A stretch of 12,159 bases of DNA, taken from contig CAZAIB010000161.1 of NCBI GenBank assembly GCA_964485095.1, positions 1 through 12,159 on the forward strand, in the 5' to 3' direction. How positions within the stretch are numbered: position 1 is the first letter of the stretch; each line of letters starts with the position of its first letter. Under the pieces are notes generated by a model. It made no database searches. It had not been told where the DNA came from and saw nothing but the letters and a program-made list of their open reading frames with translations. Origin of the DNA: CAYNWT01 sp964485095. Its GTDB lineage: Bacteria > Planctomycetota > Planctomycetia > Planctomycetales > Planctomycetaceae. Of this stretch, positions 1 through 7,320 are shown piece after piece. The translations under genes and the position numbers were made by a program.

Positions 1-738
1 CCGTGTTGCCGATAGCTTCCGGCGTACCGTTGGGGTCTTCCGGTCCGCCGGCGGTTGAAACTTCACGTCTTCGACTTGTTTGATTTCCAGTCGAAGACTG
101 TCGCCCATGACGCTGGTCACGCCAAACTTCAAACCACCGTGTTCAAACACGCGCGTGCGATTTGGTGTTCCAAGATCGGGCGTGTCGTAGAACGTGACGT
201 TCGCGTTGAGAAATGAAATTGGGTTGTCGGGTAGGTTCTGCGACAGCAGGTAGTCGGGCCCAAGCTTGACGTCTTCGGCCCCAAAGGCGACAGCTTTGTA
301 GTTGAGATCTTTCAGTGCAGCCAGCATCGTTTCGAACTTGCGCTGGCTTTGCAGTCGGTTGCGTTTGACCAGTCCACCAAGGTCAAGTCCCGCAGTCTTC
401 CAGCCAAGTTCGTGTAGTTGACGCACCAGGTCGCCGCGACGGGAGACGCCGCCAGATTGGTTCTCTGTGCAACCACACGGTTCGATATATCCGTGTTGTT
501 CGCCGGTCAGAATGAGTGCCGCGGTAGGAACGGGCCACTCTTTGCACTTCATCGGGTCGGGTTTGAACCCACCCTCAGGGTTGTCAGAGTGGTCGGTGTT
601 TGCGTGTTCCTGGATGGGATCTTCGGTGCCTGGGTCGGCACCAGCGCCAAAGCCCATGAAGACAACGCCCAGGAAAAGTACCAGCGCGACAGTGGCGGCT
701 AGAAGGAGCCAGAAGCCAGACGAATTCGGTGTTGCCAT
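1..738 (-). CDS. UshA-like metallophosphoesterase-family protein, membrane-anchored, 3' end outside window
   Basis: Open for 246 codons from the ATG at 738 to the left edge of the window, so the C-terminus is missing. A good ribosome binding site (GGAGAAGGA) lies just upstream. Residues 9-30 form a hydrophobic N-terminal membrane anchor or uncleaved signal, followed by an acidic, low-complexity linker. From residue 74 the fold resembles the 5'-nucleotidase/metallophosphoesterase family often found with cytochromes in planctomycetes: a strand ending LTGEQHGYIEPCGC (Cys88, Cys90), GGVSRRGD (96-103), DLGG (119-122), and GAEDVKLG (153-160) where active relatives usually have a GN(H/R)D motif. The Asn is absent, so catalytic metal binding may be altered (inference). 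The substrate is unknown. It lies 49 bp after the DUF1573 gene on the same strand and probably belongs to that operon. The last ~15 codons look out of frame (see findings). Confidence 0.75.
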   Translation of the reverse strand, partial: MATPNSSGFWLLLAATVALVLFLGVVFMGFGAGADPGTEDPIQEHANTDHSDNPEGGFKPDPMKCKEWPVPTAALILTGEQHGYIEPCGCTENQSGGVSRRGDLVRQLHELGWKTAGLDLGGLVKRNRLQSQRKFETMLAALKDLNYKAVAFGAEDVKLGPDYLLSQNLPDNPISFLNANVTFYDTPDLGTPNRTRVFEHGGLKFGVTSVMGDSLRLEIKQVEDVKFQPPADRKTPTVRRKLSATR

Positions 739-787
739 AGATCCTTCTCCGGCTTCAAGCGTTTCACTAATTGGTGAGCAGTAGCTG

Positions 788-1996
788 CTACTGTGACGTG
801 ACAAACTGAACGCGTAGTTTCAGTTCGGGGTACTCAGGGTGGTTGGTCTTGATGCTGACTTTGGCGGCCTTCCGACCCTTGTACCCACCCGTGGGTGCTC
901 CGGGGGGAACTTCGAAGCTGAGAATATAGCGTGTCTTCTTCTTTGAACGGAACGTCGGATCTTTCTTCAGTTCGCACTTGAGAAATGACGGGACGGCGGT
1001 GATTTCGCTGGCTTCCATTTCCTGTTCACCATCCAGATACAGCAGCAATTCGCCAATTTTGCCTGCCTTGGCGGGAAACTGACCCAGGTCAACCAACTGA
1101 CGTCGCTTGTCCCAGAAAATACCTTTGCCCTGTTGGAACACGACAGACCCGTCACGATGGGCTTTGACGTCGATTTTGTATTCCTGGTCCGGATGGTCTT
1201 TCAGCCTAAACGTGATTGTTCCTTTAAACGGTCCGGCGGGGATCGCGGTGCCTAATGTTGTATGCAGTTCAAGACCATGATTCGCCCGGATCGATTTGAG
1301 ATCCTCCATGCGGGCAGGAACGAGCTCGACCGTGAGTTGCGGATGACTGGTCTTGATGTCGACCAGTTCAAAGCTATTCAGGAAACCTGAAGCAACGACG
1401 CCTTCCCGCTTGCCTTCCTTAGAGGCATTCAGGTTTCCAATGTCCCACACACCCTTGGGGATAATTTTGACCTTGGCAGCCACCACGCCCGCAACCCTCA
1501 GGGGGATGACCGTGTTTTTCGGATCGTTTGTATAAAGATTCATGGACTGCAGAAACTCAAGGTCAGCCTTTTTTGGCTTCCATTCTACGATGATCTTGCA
1601 ACTCTCACCTTTGGCAAGACTTGGCTTCTCAATATCGTACCGAGTGCACGCACAGCTCTTCGGGCCTTGCTGCAGAACCAGATCGGCTTCGCCTTCATTG
1701 GTGACGACATAAGTGTGTGTGCCCGTGTTGCCCAGTTCCATGATGTCGAAGCGATGTTCGACGTTGTCAACGACCACTTCGGGGTAAGGGCCTGTCTCAG
1801 AGACTTCAGGGCGGTCGTACGGGGTATTCTTCGGGTCAGGGACCTTAACATTTGAACTGTCATCGCCCTGAATGAACCACAGTCCCACCGCTCCGACGAC
1901 GAAGCCAAGTACAACGGCGATGCCCGCCCACGCCGAGCCACTGCTGGATTCGGACAAGCTTTCTTCCTGAGTCTCGGGAGCCGTTTCAGTGTTCAT
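788..1996 (-). CDS. DUF1573-domain membrane-anchored protein
   Basis: 402 residues. A short acidic cytoplasmic N-terminus is followed by one transmembrane helix (about 22-43), so the bulk should face the periplasm. Residues ~71-170 form an immunoglobulin-like (ASH/DUF1573) domain. Features are the VEHRFD...GNTGTHTYVVTNEG strands, the SCACT motif (Cys115, Cys117) typical of DUF1573, a third Cys at 133, and the closing NDP...IPLRVAG strand. The remaining ~230 residues are strand-rich and may hold one or two further domains of the same kind. The biochemical role of DUF1573 is not established; expansion of the family is common in planctomycetes. The ATG overlaps the TGA of the upstream polymerase/ligase gene by four bases (ATGA), which implies translational coupling. 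A weak purine-rich stretch (GCGGAA) precedes the start. The context suggests an envelope or extracellular-polymer role, which is inference only. Confidence 0.88.
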   Translation of the reverse strand: MNTETAPETQEESLSESSSGSAWAGIAVVLGFVVGAVGLWFIQGDDSSNVKVPDPKNTPYDRPEVSETGPYPEVVVDNVEHRFDIMELGNTGTHTYVVTNEGEADLVLQQGPKSCACTRYDIEKPSLAKGESCKIIVEWKPKKADLEFLQSMNLYTNDPKNTVIPLRVAGVVAAKVKIIPKGVWDIGNLNASKEGKREGVVASGFLNSFELVDIKTSHPQLTVELVPARMEDLKSIRANHGLELHTTLGTAIPAGPFKGTITFRLKDHPDQEYKIDVKAHRDGSVVFQQGKGIFWDKRRQLVDLGQFPAKAGKIGELLLYLDGEQEMEASEITAVPSFLKCELKKDPTFRSKKKTRYILSFEVPPGAPTGGYKGRKAAKVSIKTNHPEYPELKLRVQFVTSQ

Positions 1997-4179
1997 GCCA
2001 AATTCCGCTTACGTGACTGTGCAGACGCATCTGCAGCCTGATTCTCATTCTTACGCTTGGACAGCAGTTTTAGTTGGTTCAGAAATTCATCCGGCAAATA
2101 CCGGTCGATATGTCCATTCTGACGATTTATCGCGTCCAGTTGAAGTGCCCTGTCTGCCTGCTTCCGGGCCTGTTCCATCTGCCCGGCCATTTCATGGGCC
2201 ATGGCAAGTTCGCCAACGATTTGTGGGTTTGTAGGGTATCGACTGACGGCCCTGATGAGATGTTTGGTGGCGCTTTGCAGTCGTAGCTGGGTTGATTCCG
2301 CCCCTTCTTCTGTTTCGGGTGAGTCTCGCAGCATTATGCCGATGGCAAAGTGGTCCACGAAGCTCTTTGGGTCCTTTCGACGGGCTTTCATAAGAGCGGC
2401 CAGGACAATCAGGCGGTGACGCGGTGCTCCGCCTGCATGCAACAACCTTGCGAACCGTCGCGCTGGTTCGGGCGAGAGCTTGTCGATCATCTCAGCTTCA
2501 CCGTAGTCCCTCAAAGCCGCACGGCCCTGGTTCATGTCGCCACGACTTAGCAGGAACGCAACTCGAGTGACCGGCACGGCCGCCGTGATCAGGCACGCGA
2601 CAATTGCAGCAACCCCCAATGGGACAGGAACCAACCCGCGCCAATGACGCGGTACCGCGGCAGGCGTGTCTGATCGAACCGTCGCTGCGACCAATAGCAG
2701 TGCCAGCTGCATGACGGCCGGCATCTCAAAGCCACCCGCGCCAAGCAGGTGGATCATTAATCCGATTGACGCAATCGCCATCGCGTGCCGCGTCGCCATC
2801 AGAGCGTAACGAACCGCAAACCAGGCGACGACAAAACCGCCAGCCAGACCCAGAGTCAATCCCACTCGCTCCTGCCCGGTGAGCCACTGTTGTACGAAAA
2901 CCAATCCGAATCCACACAGGCCAGCCAGAAAGCCAAAGGTCCAGTTCGGCGGTGGTTCCTCGTCCGGCTGTTGTATGAAAGAACTCCGTAAAGCCAGCCC
3001 GGCGAGAACCAACAGCCCCAGCAACGCAATCGCGCCACCGTTGCACCACGCGTCCAGAAACATGTTGTGTGGGTCGAGTATCTCTTCGCTCGAAGCCGGA
3101 AGTTTGTGAGCAGTGTAGTTCTGCCGGAAGTTGCCAGGCCCGGTTCCAAGCAGCGGCGATTCGCGCAAAGTGTTGATGGTTCCCTGCCAGTACATCAATC
3201 GATACTGCAGCGACTTAGGTGATTCAGAGATGACTTCTTCATCCAGACCGCCCGTGGCAACGGCCGCCACAATCACGGCGGCCATGAGTCCAATAAGTCC
3301 GGTTGTGAGCAGTCGCCCTTTGCCGGATGCAGCCGGCTGGGGTTCCGCGGTCTTGTTTCGATTCAGGTAACTGCGGAACCCAAACAGCACAAAGCCGGCC
3401 ACGACCGCAACAAACGCGGTTCGACTCTTGGTGAGGAACAGGCAATACGCGACTGGAACCAACAGCAACGCGCCGACAACGTACTGGCCGATTGATCGCT
3501 TGCTACCCAACAAACTCACGCCACCCAGTAGTAATGCCGTGGCCAACAAACCTCCCAGCGTGTTCGCGAGCGCGAATGGGCCCAGTGGTTCCAGACTCGC
3601 TAAACGATCGGCGAACAGTTTCCGTACAGACTCTGATTGCGGAATGCCCTGCAGTGCCAGTTCTCTCTGGTTGCGCACCTGGTCCAGGGCTGAGCCTTCC
3701 CCGGAAACATGCCCGGCGTATTCGGCTCTCAAAGCGGGGAAATCTACCGCGTACTGCCAAATACCGTGTCCCGCCAAAACGATCAGCATCGTCGTCGCGA
3801 CAGTCAGCGCCGCTTTGCTTCGCCTCAACACCAGGCACATCGCGCCCAGGCTGACCCACTCCCACATGATGTTGACCGCCCAACGCTTGTGACCTTCAGT
3901 CGCGACAATCCAAACACCCGAAACCAAATGGCCCACAACAATCAACGTGATCGCAGCGCTGAACCCGTCAAACTGCAACCGATGCCCGGCCTGCCATCTG
4001 CCCACCGCGTGAATGGTCGCGGCCAGCAAAAGCAACACGACAATCCACAAAGTGTCCCCGATGGCCGCTGATTCCGTAGGAACCAACAATCGCGCCGTCA
4101 TGGCTGCGATCGCCAGGCCCGCGCCAAACCTTTCGGCGAACGGCACATGTTGATCGTGTGCGAGGGCAGGGTTATTCAT
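1993..4179 (-). CDS. O-antigen ligase/polymerase (Wzy_C) family membrane protein with C-terminal TPR-like region
   Basis: 728 residues from the chosen ATG at 4179. The N-terminal ~550 residues carry about a dozen hydrophobic helices. Family hallmarks are the LTKSRTAFVA stretch (249-258, the conserved T-x-S-R), a periplasmic loop with YRLMYWQGTINTLRESPLLG, GTGPGNF (345-351) and DPHNMFLD (369-376, key His371). These match the O-antigen ligase/polymerase fold, which transfers or polymerises lipid-linked glycans at the periplasmic face. After the last helix (about 522-544) a soluble tail contains a TPR-like helix pair (about 643-683), an arrangement seen in many bacterial relatives. The frame stays open upstream to a TTG at 4248, with further ATGs at 4242 and 4191. 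4179 was chosen because it gives the usual 8-base overlap with the upstream glycosyltransferase stop; no start has a strong ribosome binding site. Ligase versus polymerase activity cannot be decided from sequence alone. Confidence 0.87.
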   Translation of the reverse strand: MNNPALAHDQHVPFAERFGAGLAIAAMTARLLVPTESAAIGDTLWIVVLLLLAATIHAVGRWQAGHRLQFDGFSAAITLIVVGHLVSGVWIVATEGHKRWAVNIMWEWVSLGAMCLVLRRSKAALTVATTMLIVLAGHGIWQYAVDFPALRAEYAGHVSGEGSALDQVRNQRELALQGIPQSESVRKLFADRLASLEPLGPFALANTLGGLLATALLLGGVSLLGSKRSIGQYVVGALLLVPVAYCLFLTKSRTAFVAVVAGFVLFGFRSYLNRNKTAEPQPAASGKGRLLTTGLIGLMAAVIVAAVATGGLDEEVISESPKSLQYRLMYWQGTINTLRESPLLGTGPGNFRQNYTAHKLPASSEEILDPHNMFLDAWCNGGAIALLGLLVLAGLALRSSFIQQPDEEPPPNWTFGFLAGLCGFGLVFVQQWLTGQERVGLTLGLAGGFVVAWFAVRYALMATRHAMAIASIGLMIHLLGAGGFEMPAVMQLALLLVAATVRSDTPAAVPRHWRGLVPVPLGVAAIVACLITAAVPVTRVAFLLSRGDMNQGRAALRDYGEAEMIDKLSPEPARRFARLLHAGGAPRHRLIVLAALMKARRKDPKSFVDHFAIGIMLRDSPETEEGAESTQLRLQSATKHLIRAVSRYPTNPQIVGELAMAHEMAGQMEQARKQADRALQLDAINRQNGHIDRYLPDEFLNQLKLLSKRKNENQAADASAQSRKRNLA

Positions 4180-5335
4180 TGGTTGGCCCATCGTCTGTTG
4201 TTGATGCCGCCGTTGCGTGAGCACCAGATTCGGCCACGACATTGGCAACAGTTGTTCGGCCTACTGTTTCCAAAATGCCAATGATCGCGAGAACGCAGAA
4301 CACCAGTCCGGCAATCACGCACGCCCCGGTCCAGCCCCGGACTTCATACAGCAACAACGCGCCCAGTCCGGTGGTCAATGTCGCCAGGTGAATTGTGAGT
4401 ACCGCGTGAGACTTCCGCAGTCCGAGTTCGACCAGTCGATGCGAGAAGTGTTTCTTGTCCGCATGAAACGGACTGCGCCCTTCACGCAGGCGAATGATCA
4501 GCACAGAACAAAAGTCGTACAACGGCACAGCCAGAACAAACAGTGGAGCCAGAATGACGTGACGACTTTGGTTGCTCTCATAGAAGGTACCAACAATCGT
4601 CATCGATCCCATAATCAGACCAATGAAGTAGCTACCCGTGTCACCCATGAACACACTTGCCGGTGACCAGTTAAAGACCAGAAACCCACCCAGCGCGCCG
4701 GACAGGATGAGCAACACGCCACCGACCAACCAGCGTGGTTCGCCAATCGAAACCAGCATCACAATCGAAAACACAACCGCGCCGACCAGAGCGATACCGG
4801 ACGACAGGCCGTCCATGTTGTCCAGAAAGTTGAACGCATTGATGAGAACCAACAGCCACACGACCGTGATCGCTTTCCCAACGATCGGGTAGGGCACGAA
4901 GACACTCGCAGACACGCCCGACCAAACCAGTCCGATGGCGACGAAAAACTGAATCACCAATCTTGGCTGCCATGGCAGGTTCTTCAGGTCGTCAATCAAA
5001 CCCATCACACTTAGCAGAGTTCCCCCACCAAGGATGATCCACAACAAACGCGACTTTTCGATAAGCCCCGTTAGCGAAACGCCCGAGGGCAAAAAACTCG
5101 CGGCCCACTCACGCGTCATCGGTGTCATCAGCAGTAGTTGAGCGATCGCCAGAGGCAACACGACACCGGCCCAGATACCGATCCCGCCACCCATCGGCGT
5201 CGGAATTTGATGAACCTTCCGCGCGCCGGGGTTATCGACCAACCCCCAGGACTCGGCGCGCTTGCGCACGAACGCCGTGGTCAGCAGCGAAACGCCAAAG
5301 GCAGGAAGAACACAGGTGAAAACGAAAAAGAGCAT
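4172..5335 (-). CDS. WecA/MraY-like polyprenyl-phosphate sugar-1-phosphate transferase (glycosyltransferase family 4)
   Basis: 387 residues, an integral membrane enzyme with about 10-11 helices. Family motifs are all visible: DNPGARKVH...P-x-GGG near the N-terminus (34-51), GLIDDLKN (112-119) with the Asp115-Asp116 pair, NAFNFLDNMDGLSSG (166-180), VFMGDTGS (228-235) and the cytoplasmic His-rich loop HADKKHFSHR (291-300). Such enzymes transfer a sugar-1-phosphate from a UDP-sugar to undecaprenyl phosphate, the first step of lipid-linked glycan synthesis. The His loop favours a WecA-like enzyme over peptidoglycan MraY. The sugar is not predictable. The ATG at 5335 gives the usual N-terminus, starting directly in helix 1. 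The frame is open ten codons further to a TTG at 5365, and neither start has a clear ribosome binding site. It is first in the minus-strand operon and overlaps the next gene by eight bases. Confidence 0.9.
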   Translation of the reverse strand: MLFFVFTCVLPAFGVSLLTTAFVRKRAESWGLVDNPGARKVHQIPTPMGGGIGIWAGVVLPLAIAQLLLMTPMTREWAASFLPSGVSLTGLIEKSRLLWIILGGGTLLSVMGLIDDLKNLPWQPRLVIQFFVAIGLVWSGVSASVFVPYPIVGKAITVVWLLVLINAFNFLDNMDGLSSGIALVGAVVFSIVMLVSIGEPRWLVGGVLLILSGALGGFLVFNWSPASVFMGDTGSYFIGLIMGSMTIVGTFYESNQSRHVILAPLFVLAVPLYDFCSVLIIRLREGRSPFHADKKHFSHRLVELGLRKSHAVLTIHLATLTTGLGALLLYEVRGWTGACVIAGLVFCVLAIIGILETVGRTTVANVVAESGAHATAASTTDDGPTNE

Positions 5336-5746
5336 TGTGTGGTCAGAGCGAGCAAAACGGGCCAAGTCTACACAGCATACGTATGTCGTACCTCTGAGCG
5401 CAGTTGGAGCCCCGCAAATGCAGGCATTTCACCGTTCGCGAACGTATTGCGACGGTTCGCGTTCCATCCGCTACGTCCGGAAGACCGGTAGATTCCCCCT
5501 ATTCGGGTGCCTTTCTCTTGCAATAATTGCCGCGAGGAAGGGCCGCGTTCTGGACGATTGTCATCCTTACACACATTTTGAGAACCGGCAGGCCTTGCCG
5601 TTGAGGCATAAGTGCCTGCCTGCAAATGAGTTGCGGTTTTCCCTGGGGTCCGCTGTCGCTTTTGGCGCACCAGTTGCTTTTGTCTCGTGTCAGATTGATT
5701 ACGAGGTCGCAAACCTCAACCAGCACTCACCACGAAAGGCGATGCA
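5336..5746. other. Divergent intergenic region between glycan operon and TPR gene
   Basis: 411 bp with no convincing gene on either strand; it should hold both divergent promoters, but no good -35/-10 pair stands out. Short structures seen: a 10-bp palindrome CATACGTATG at 5376-5385, a 12-bp palindrome CGTTCGCGAACG at 5433-5444 followed by a related half-copy at 5454-5464, and a hairpin GGCAGGC/GCCTGCC (5587-5593 and 5614-5620). That hairpin overlaps, and so competes with, a smaller one, AGGCA-TAAG-TGCCT (5604-5617). Any of these could be an operator or leader structure; none is recognised. Confidence 0.4.
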
Positions 5747-6154
5747 ATGCGAGCAAACATCTCACCACGGACTATTCGAAACATTGTCGCAGCGGACGGC
5801 TACATTGACCTGAACATGCCCGAACACGCTTTGGCCGAACTGGAATCAATCGACGACGCCGGGGTCTACGAAGCACCTCGCCAGTTCCTGATTGGTCGAG
5901 CGTTGAAGATGATGGATCGGCTTGAGGAAGCGATCCGACCGTTGGAAGAAGCCGCTCGCCGGATGCCATCGCCTTACCGCAAACTTGCATGGGCCGAACT
6001 CACTGAATGTTACCGCCACCTTGGTAGTGAAGAGCTGGCTCAGATTGCGGAATCATTGGCAGGTTCTGCCGAAGCCGAAGCGTCGTTCAAGCTGGTTCTG
6101 CCGGAAGTCGAACTCACACTTGAGTCACGCGAACAACAGCTCAACCGCATCTAA
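5747..6154 (+). CDS. Small tetratricopeptide-repeat (TPR) protein
   Basis: 135 residues, all helical, no signal peptide or membrane segment, so probably cytoplasmic. Two to three TPR-like helical hairpins are visible: about 15-35 (GYIDLNMPEHALAELESI), 43-70 (APRQFLIGRALKMMDRLEEA) and 73-105 (RPLEEAARRMPSPYRKLAWA, then a Tyr-Arg-His-Leu-Gly turn). TPR proteins act as protein-protein scaffolds; the partner is unknown. The start is supported by AAAGGCGA about 7 bases upstream of the ATG. It is divergent from the glycan operon and 168 bp ahead of the lipoprotein gene on the same strand. The stop lies inside a short tandem repeat (CTAACCGCAT). Confidence 0.82.
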   Translation: MRANISPRTIRNIVAADGYIDLNMPEHALAELESIDDAGVYEAPRQFLIGRALKMMDRLEEAIRPLEEAARRMPSPYRKLAWAELTECYRHLGSEELAQIAESLAGSAEAEASFKLVLPEVELTLESREQQLNRI

Positions 6155-6216
6155 CCGCATCTAACCGCAGGACGGACATTCCTGCCAACGACGGACAATA
6201 TTTACCCCCGCCCCGT

Positions 6217-6233
6217 GCGAACAAGAGGTTCGC
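6217..6233. other. Short perfect hairpin in the TPR-lipoprotein spacer
   Basis: GCGAAC-AAGAG-GTTCGC, a 6-bp stem with a 5-base loop, between two plus-strand genes. No T-run follows, so it is not a standard intrinsic terminator; it may be a chance structure or an RNA processing/stability element. Confidence 0.25.
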
Positions 6234-6322
6234 GCGCCCGTCATATTCGACTACTGTTGGGATCTCTCCTGAAGTCGCCACGCTTACTTGTGGCTCGATT
6301 CAACTGACACCAAGGCCCTCCT

Positions 6323-7189
6323 GTGTCACTGGAAGATGTCCCCACTCGCCAACCGCGAGTCTCATATCGCAGCACTTACTGTTGGATTGTTCGAACCGCA
6401 CTCACATGCGCGATTGCAATTTCGATTAGTGGATGCGGCACCTCGATTCGTCGGAACGCGACCGAACAGCTTTTGCTTTCCGACGCGATCGATCGCAGCG
6501 TCGCGCAGATTGACTTCAGTCCGCTGGAAGGACGGAAAGTCTTCTTCGATTCCAAGTACGTCGTGCTGACACCAACCCCCGGTTTCTCAAGCGCCTCCTA
6601 CATCAACAGCGCGCTGCGGCAGCAGATGTCTGCCGCCGGTTGCAAACTGCAGGACAGCGCGGCTTCAGCCGACTACGTTGTCGAAGCCCGCGTCGGCGCC
6701 GTTGGAACCGATCTGCACGACGTTACGTATGGCCTGCCGGCAAGCAACGCACTCAACGCAGCCGCAACGGTTCTCTCAAACATTCCAGCGGTGCCAGCAA
6801 TCCCGGAAATCTCGCTGGCGAACCGAAACGATCAATCAGCCGCAGCCAAGATTGCTGTGTTCGCCTATCACCGCGAAACACGCGAACCGGTTTGGCAATC
6901 AGGAATCGCCACTGCGAGAAGTTCCGCCAAAGACACCTGGGTCCTGGGTGCCGGCCCAATCCAGCGCGGGTCCATTTACAATGGAACTCTGTTCGCCGGC
7001 AACCGAATCCGAGTCCCCTTCATGGATCGAACGACAGAACCGACCGAGGACAGCCTGCCGTCAATGTACGCTAAATCGCGTAGTTTCAATGAAGCCGCTG
7101 ACCTGGAACAGCAGCTTGCAGACGCGCAGAAAGCTGCCGAAAGCCCAGCGACCGAAAGCGGCGTTCAGCAAGCCAGCCACGAACAGTAG
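6323..7189 (+). CDS. Lipoprotein of unknown function (resembles planctomycete DUF6655-type proteins)
   Basis: 288 residues starting at GTG, the only in-frame start codon before the signal peptide; AAGG lies about 10 bases upstream. A long basic n-region (Arg16, Arg24) is followed by a hydrophobic core and the lipobox I-S-G-C, so Cys38 should be lipidated and the protein anchored in a membrane. The mature part begins with ATEQLLLSDAIDRSVAQIDF and shows strand blocks for KVFFDSKYVVL, ADYVVEARVGAVGTD and KIAVFAYHRETREPVWQSG. It then has a Gly-rich GAGPIQRGSIYNG stretch and ends in a charged, probably coiled tail (about 257-276). The pattern is familiar from planctomycete proteins of the DUF6655 type, an assignment from memory. 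The AVGTD...YG and WQSG segments recall outer-membrane-associated lipoproteins, but no function is known. It is convergent with the prepilin-like gene. Confidence 0.82.
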   Translation: MSLEDVPTRQPRVSYRSTYCWIVRTALTCAIAISISGCGTSIRRNATEQLLLSDAIDRSVAQIDFSPLEGRKVFFDSKYVVLTPTPGFSSASYINSALRQQMSAAGCKLQDSAASADYVVEARVGAVGTDLHDVTYGLPASNALNAAATVLSNIPAVPAIPEISLANRNDQSAAAKIAVFAYHRETREPVWQSGIATARSSAKDTWVLGAGPIQRGSIYNGTLFAGNRIRVPFMDRTTEPTEDSLPSMYAKSRSFNEAADLEQQLADAQKAAESPATESGVQQASHEQ

Positions 7190-7202
7190 AAGCGGACGCT
7201 TG
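7189..7202 (+). terminator. Candidate hairpin at the lipoprotein stop codon
   Basis: GAAGCG-GA-CGCTT(G) begins at the last base of the TAG stop. A T-rich stretch (GTTGCGTTCTTT) follows within 15 bases but is not a clean T-run. It is a possible weak terminator and is nearly identical in sequence to the hairpin after the opposing gene. Confidence 0.3.
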
Positions 7203-7299
7203 TTGCGTTCTTTGGCTTGCCACGGCAAACGAATCAGCAGTCGGCGTGTCGAAAAAATATCGAAGGCAGCAGACACACACCACCGCCGCCCATACCGGT

Positions 7300-7314
7300 G
7301 AAGCGGAACGCTTC
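7300..7314 (-). terminator. Candidate hairpin just past the prepilin-like gene stop
   Basis: GAAGCG-GAA-CGCTTC, a perfect 6-bp stem with a 3-base loop, six bases beyond the TAA of the minus-strand gene at 7321. It has no T-run on the minus side, so termination is uncertain. The sequence matches the hairpin at 7189-7202 apart from loop length. Confidence 0.3.
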
Positions 7315-7320
7315 CCTTCC

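Noticed and set aside
3428..3892. 154-codon open frame on the plus strand inside the O-antigen-ligase-type gene
   Set aside because: Antisense shadow of a strongly supported membrane protein gene; no start site or domain support.
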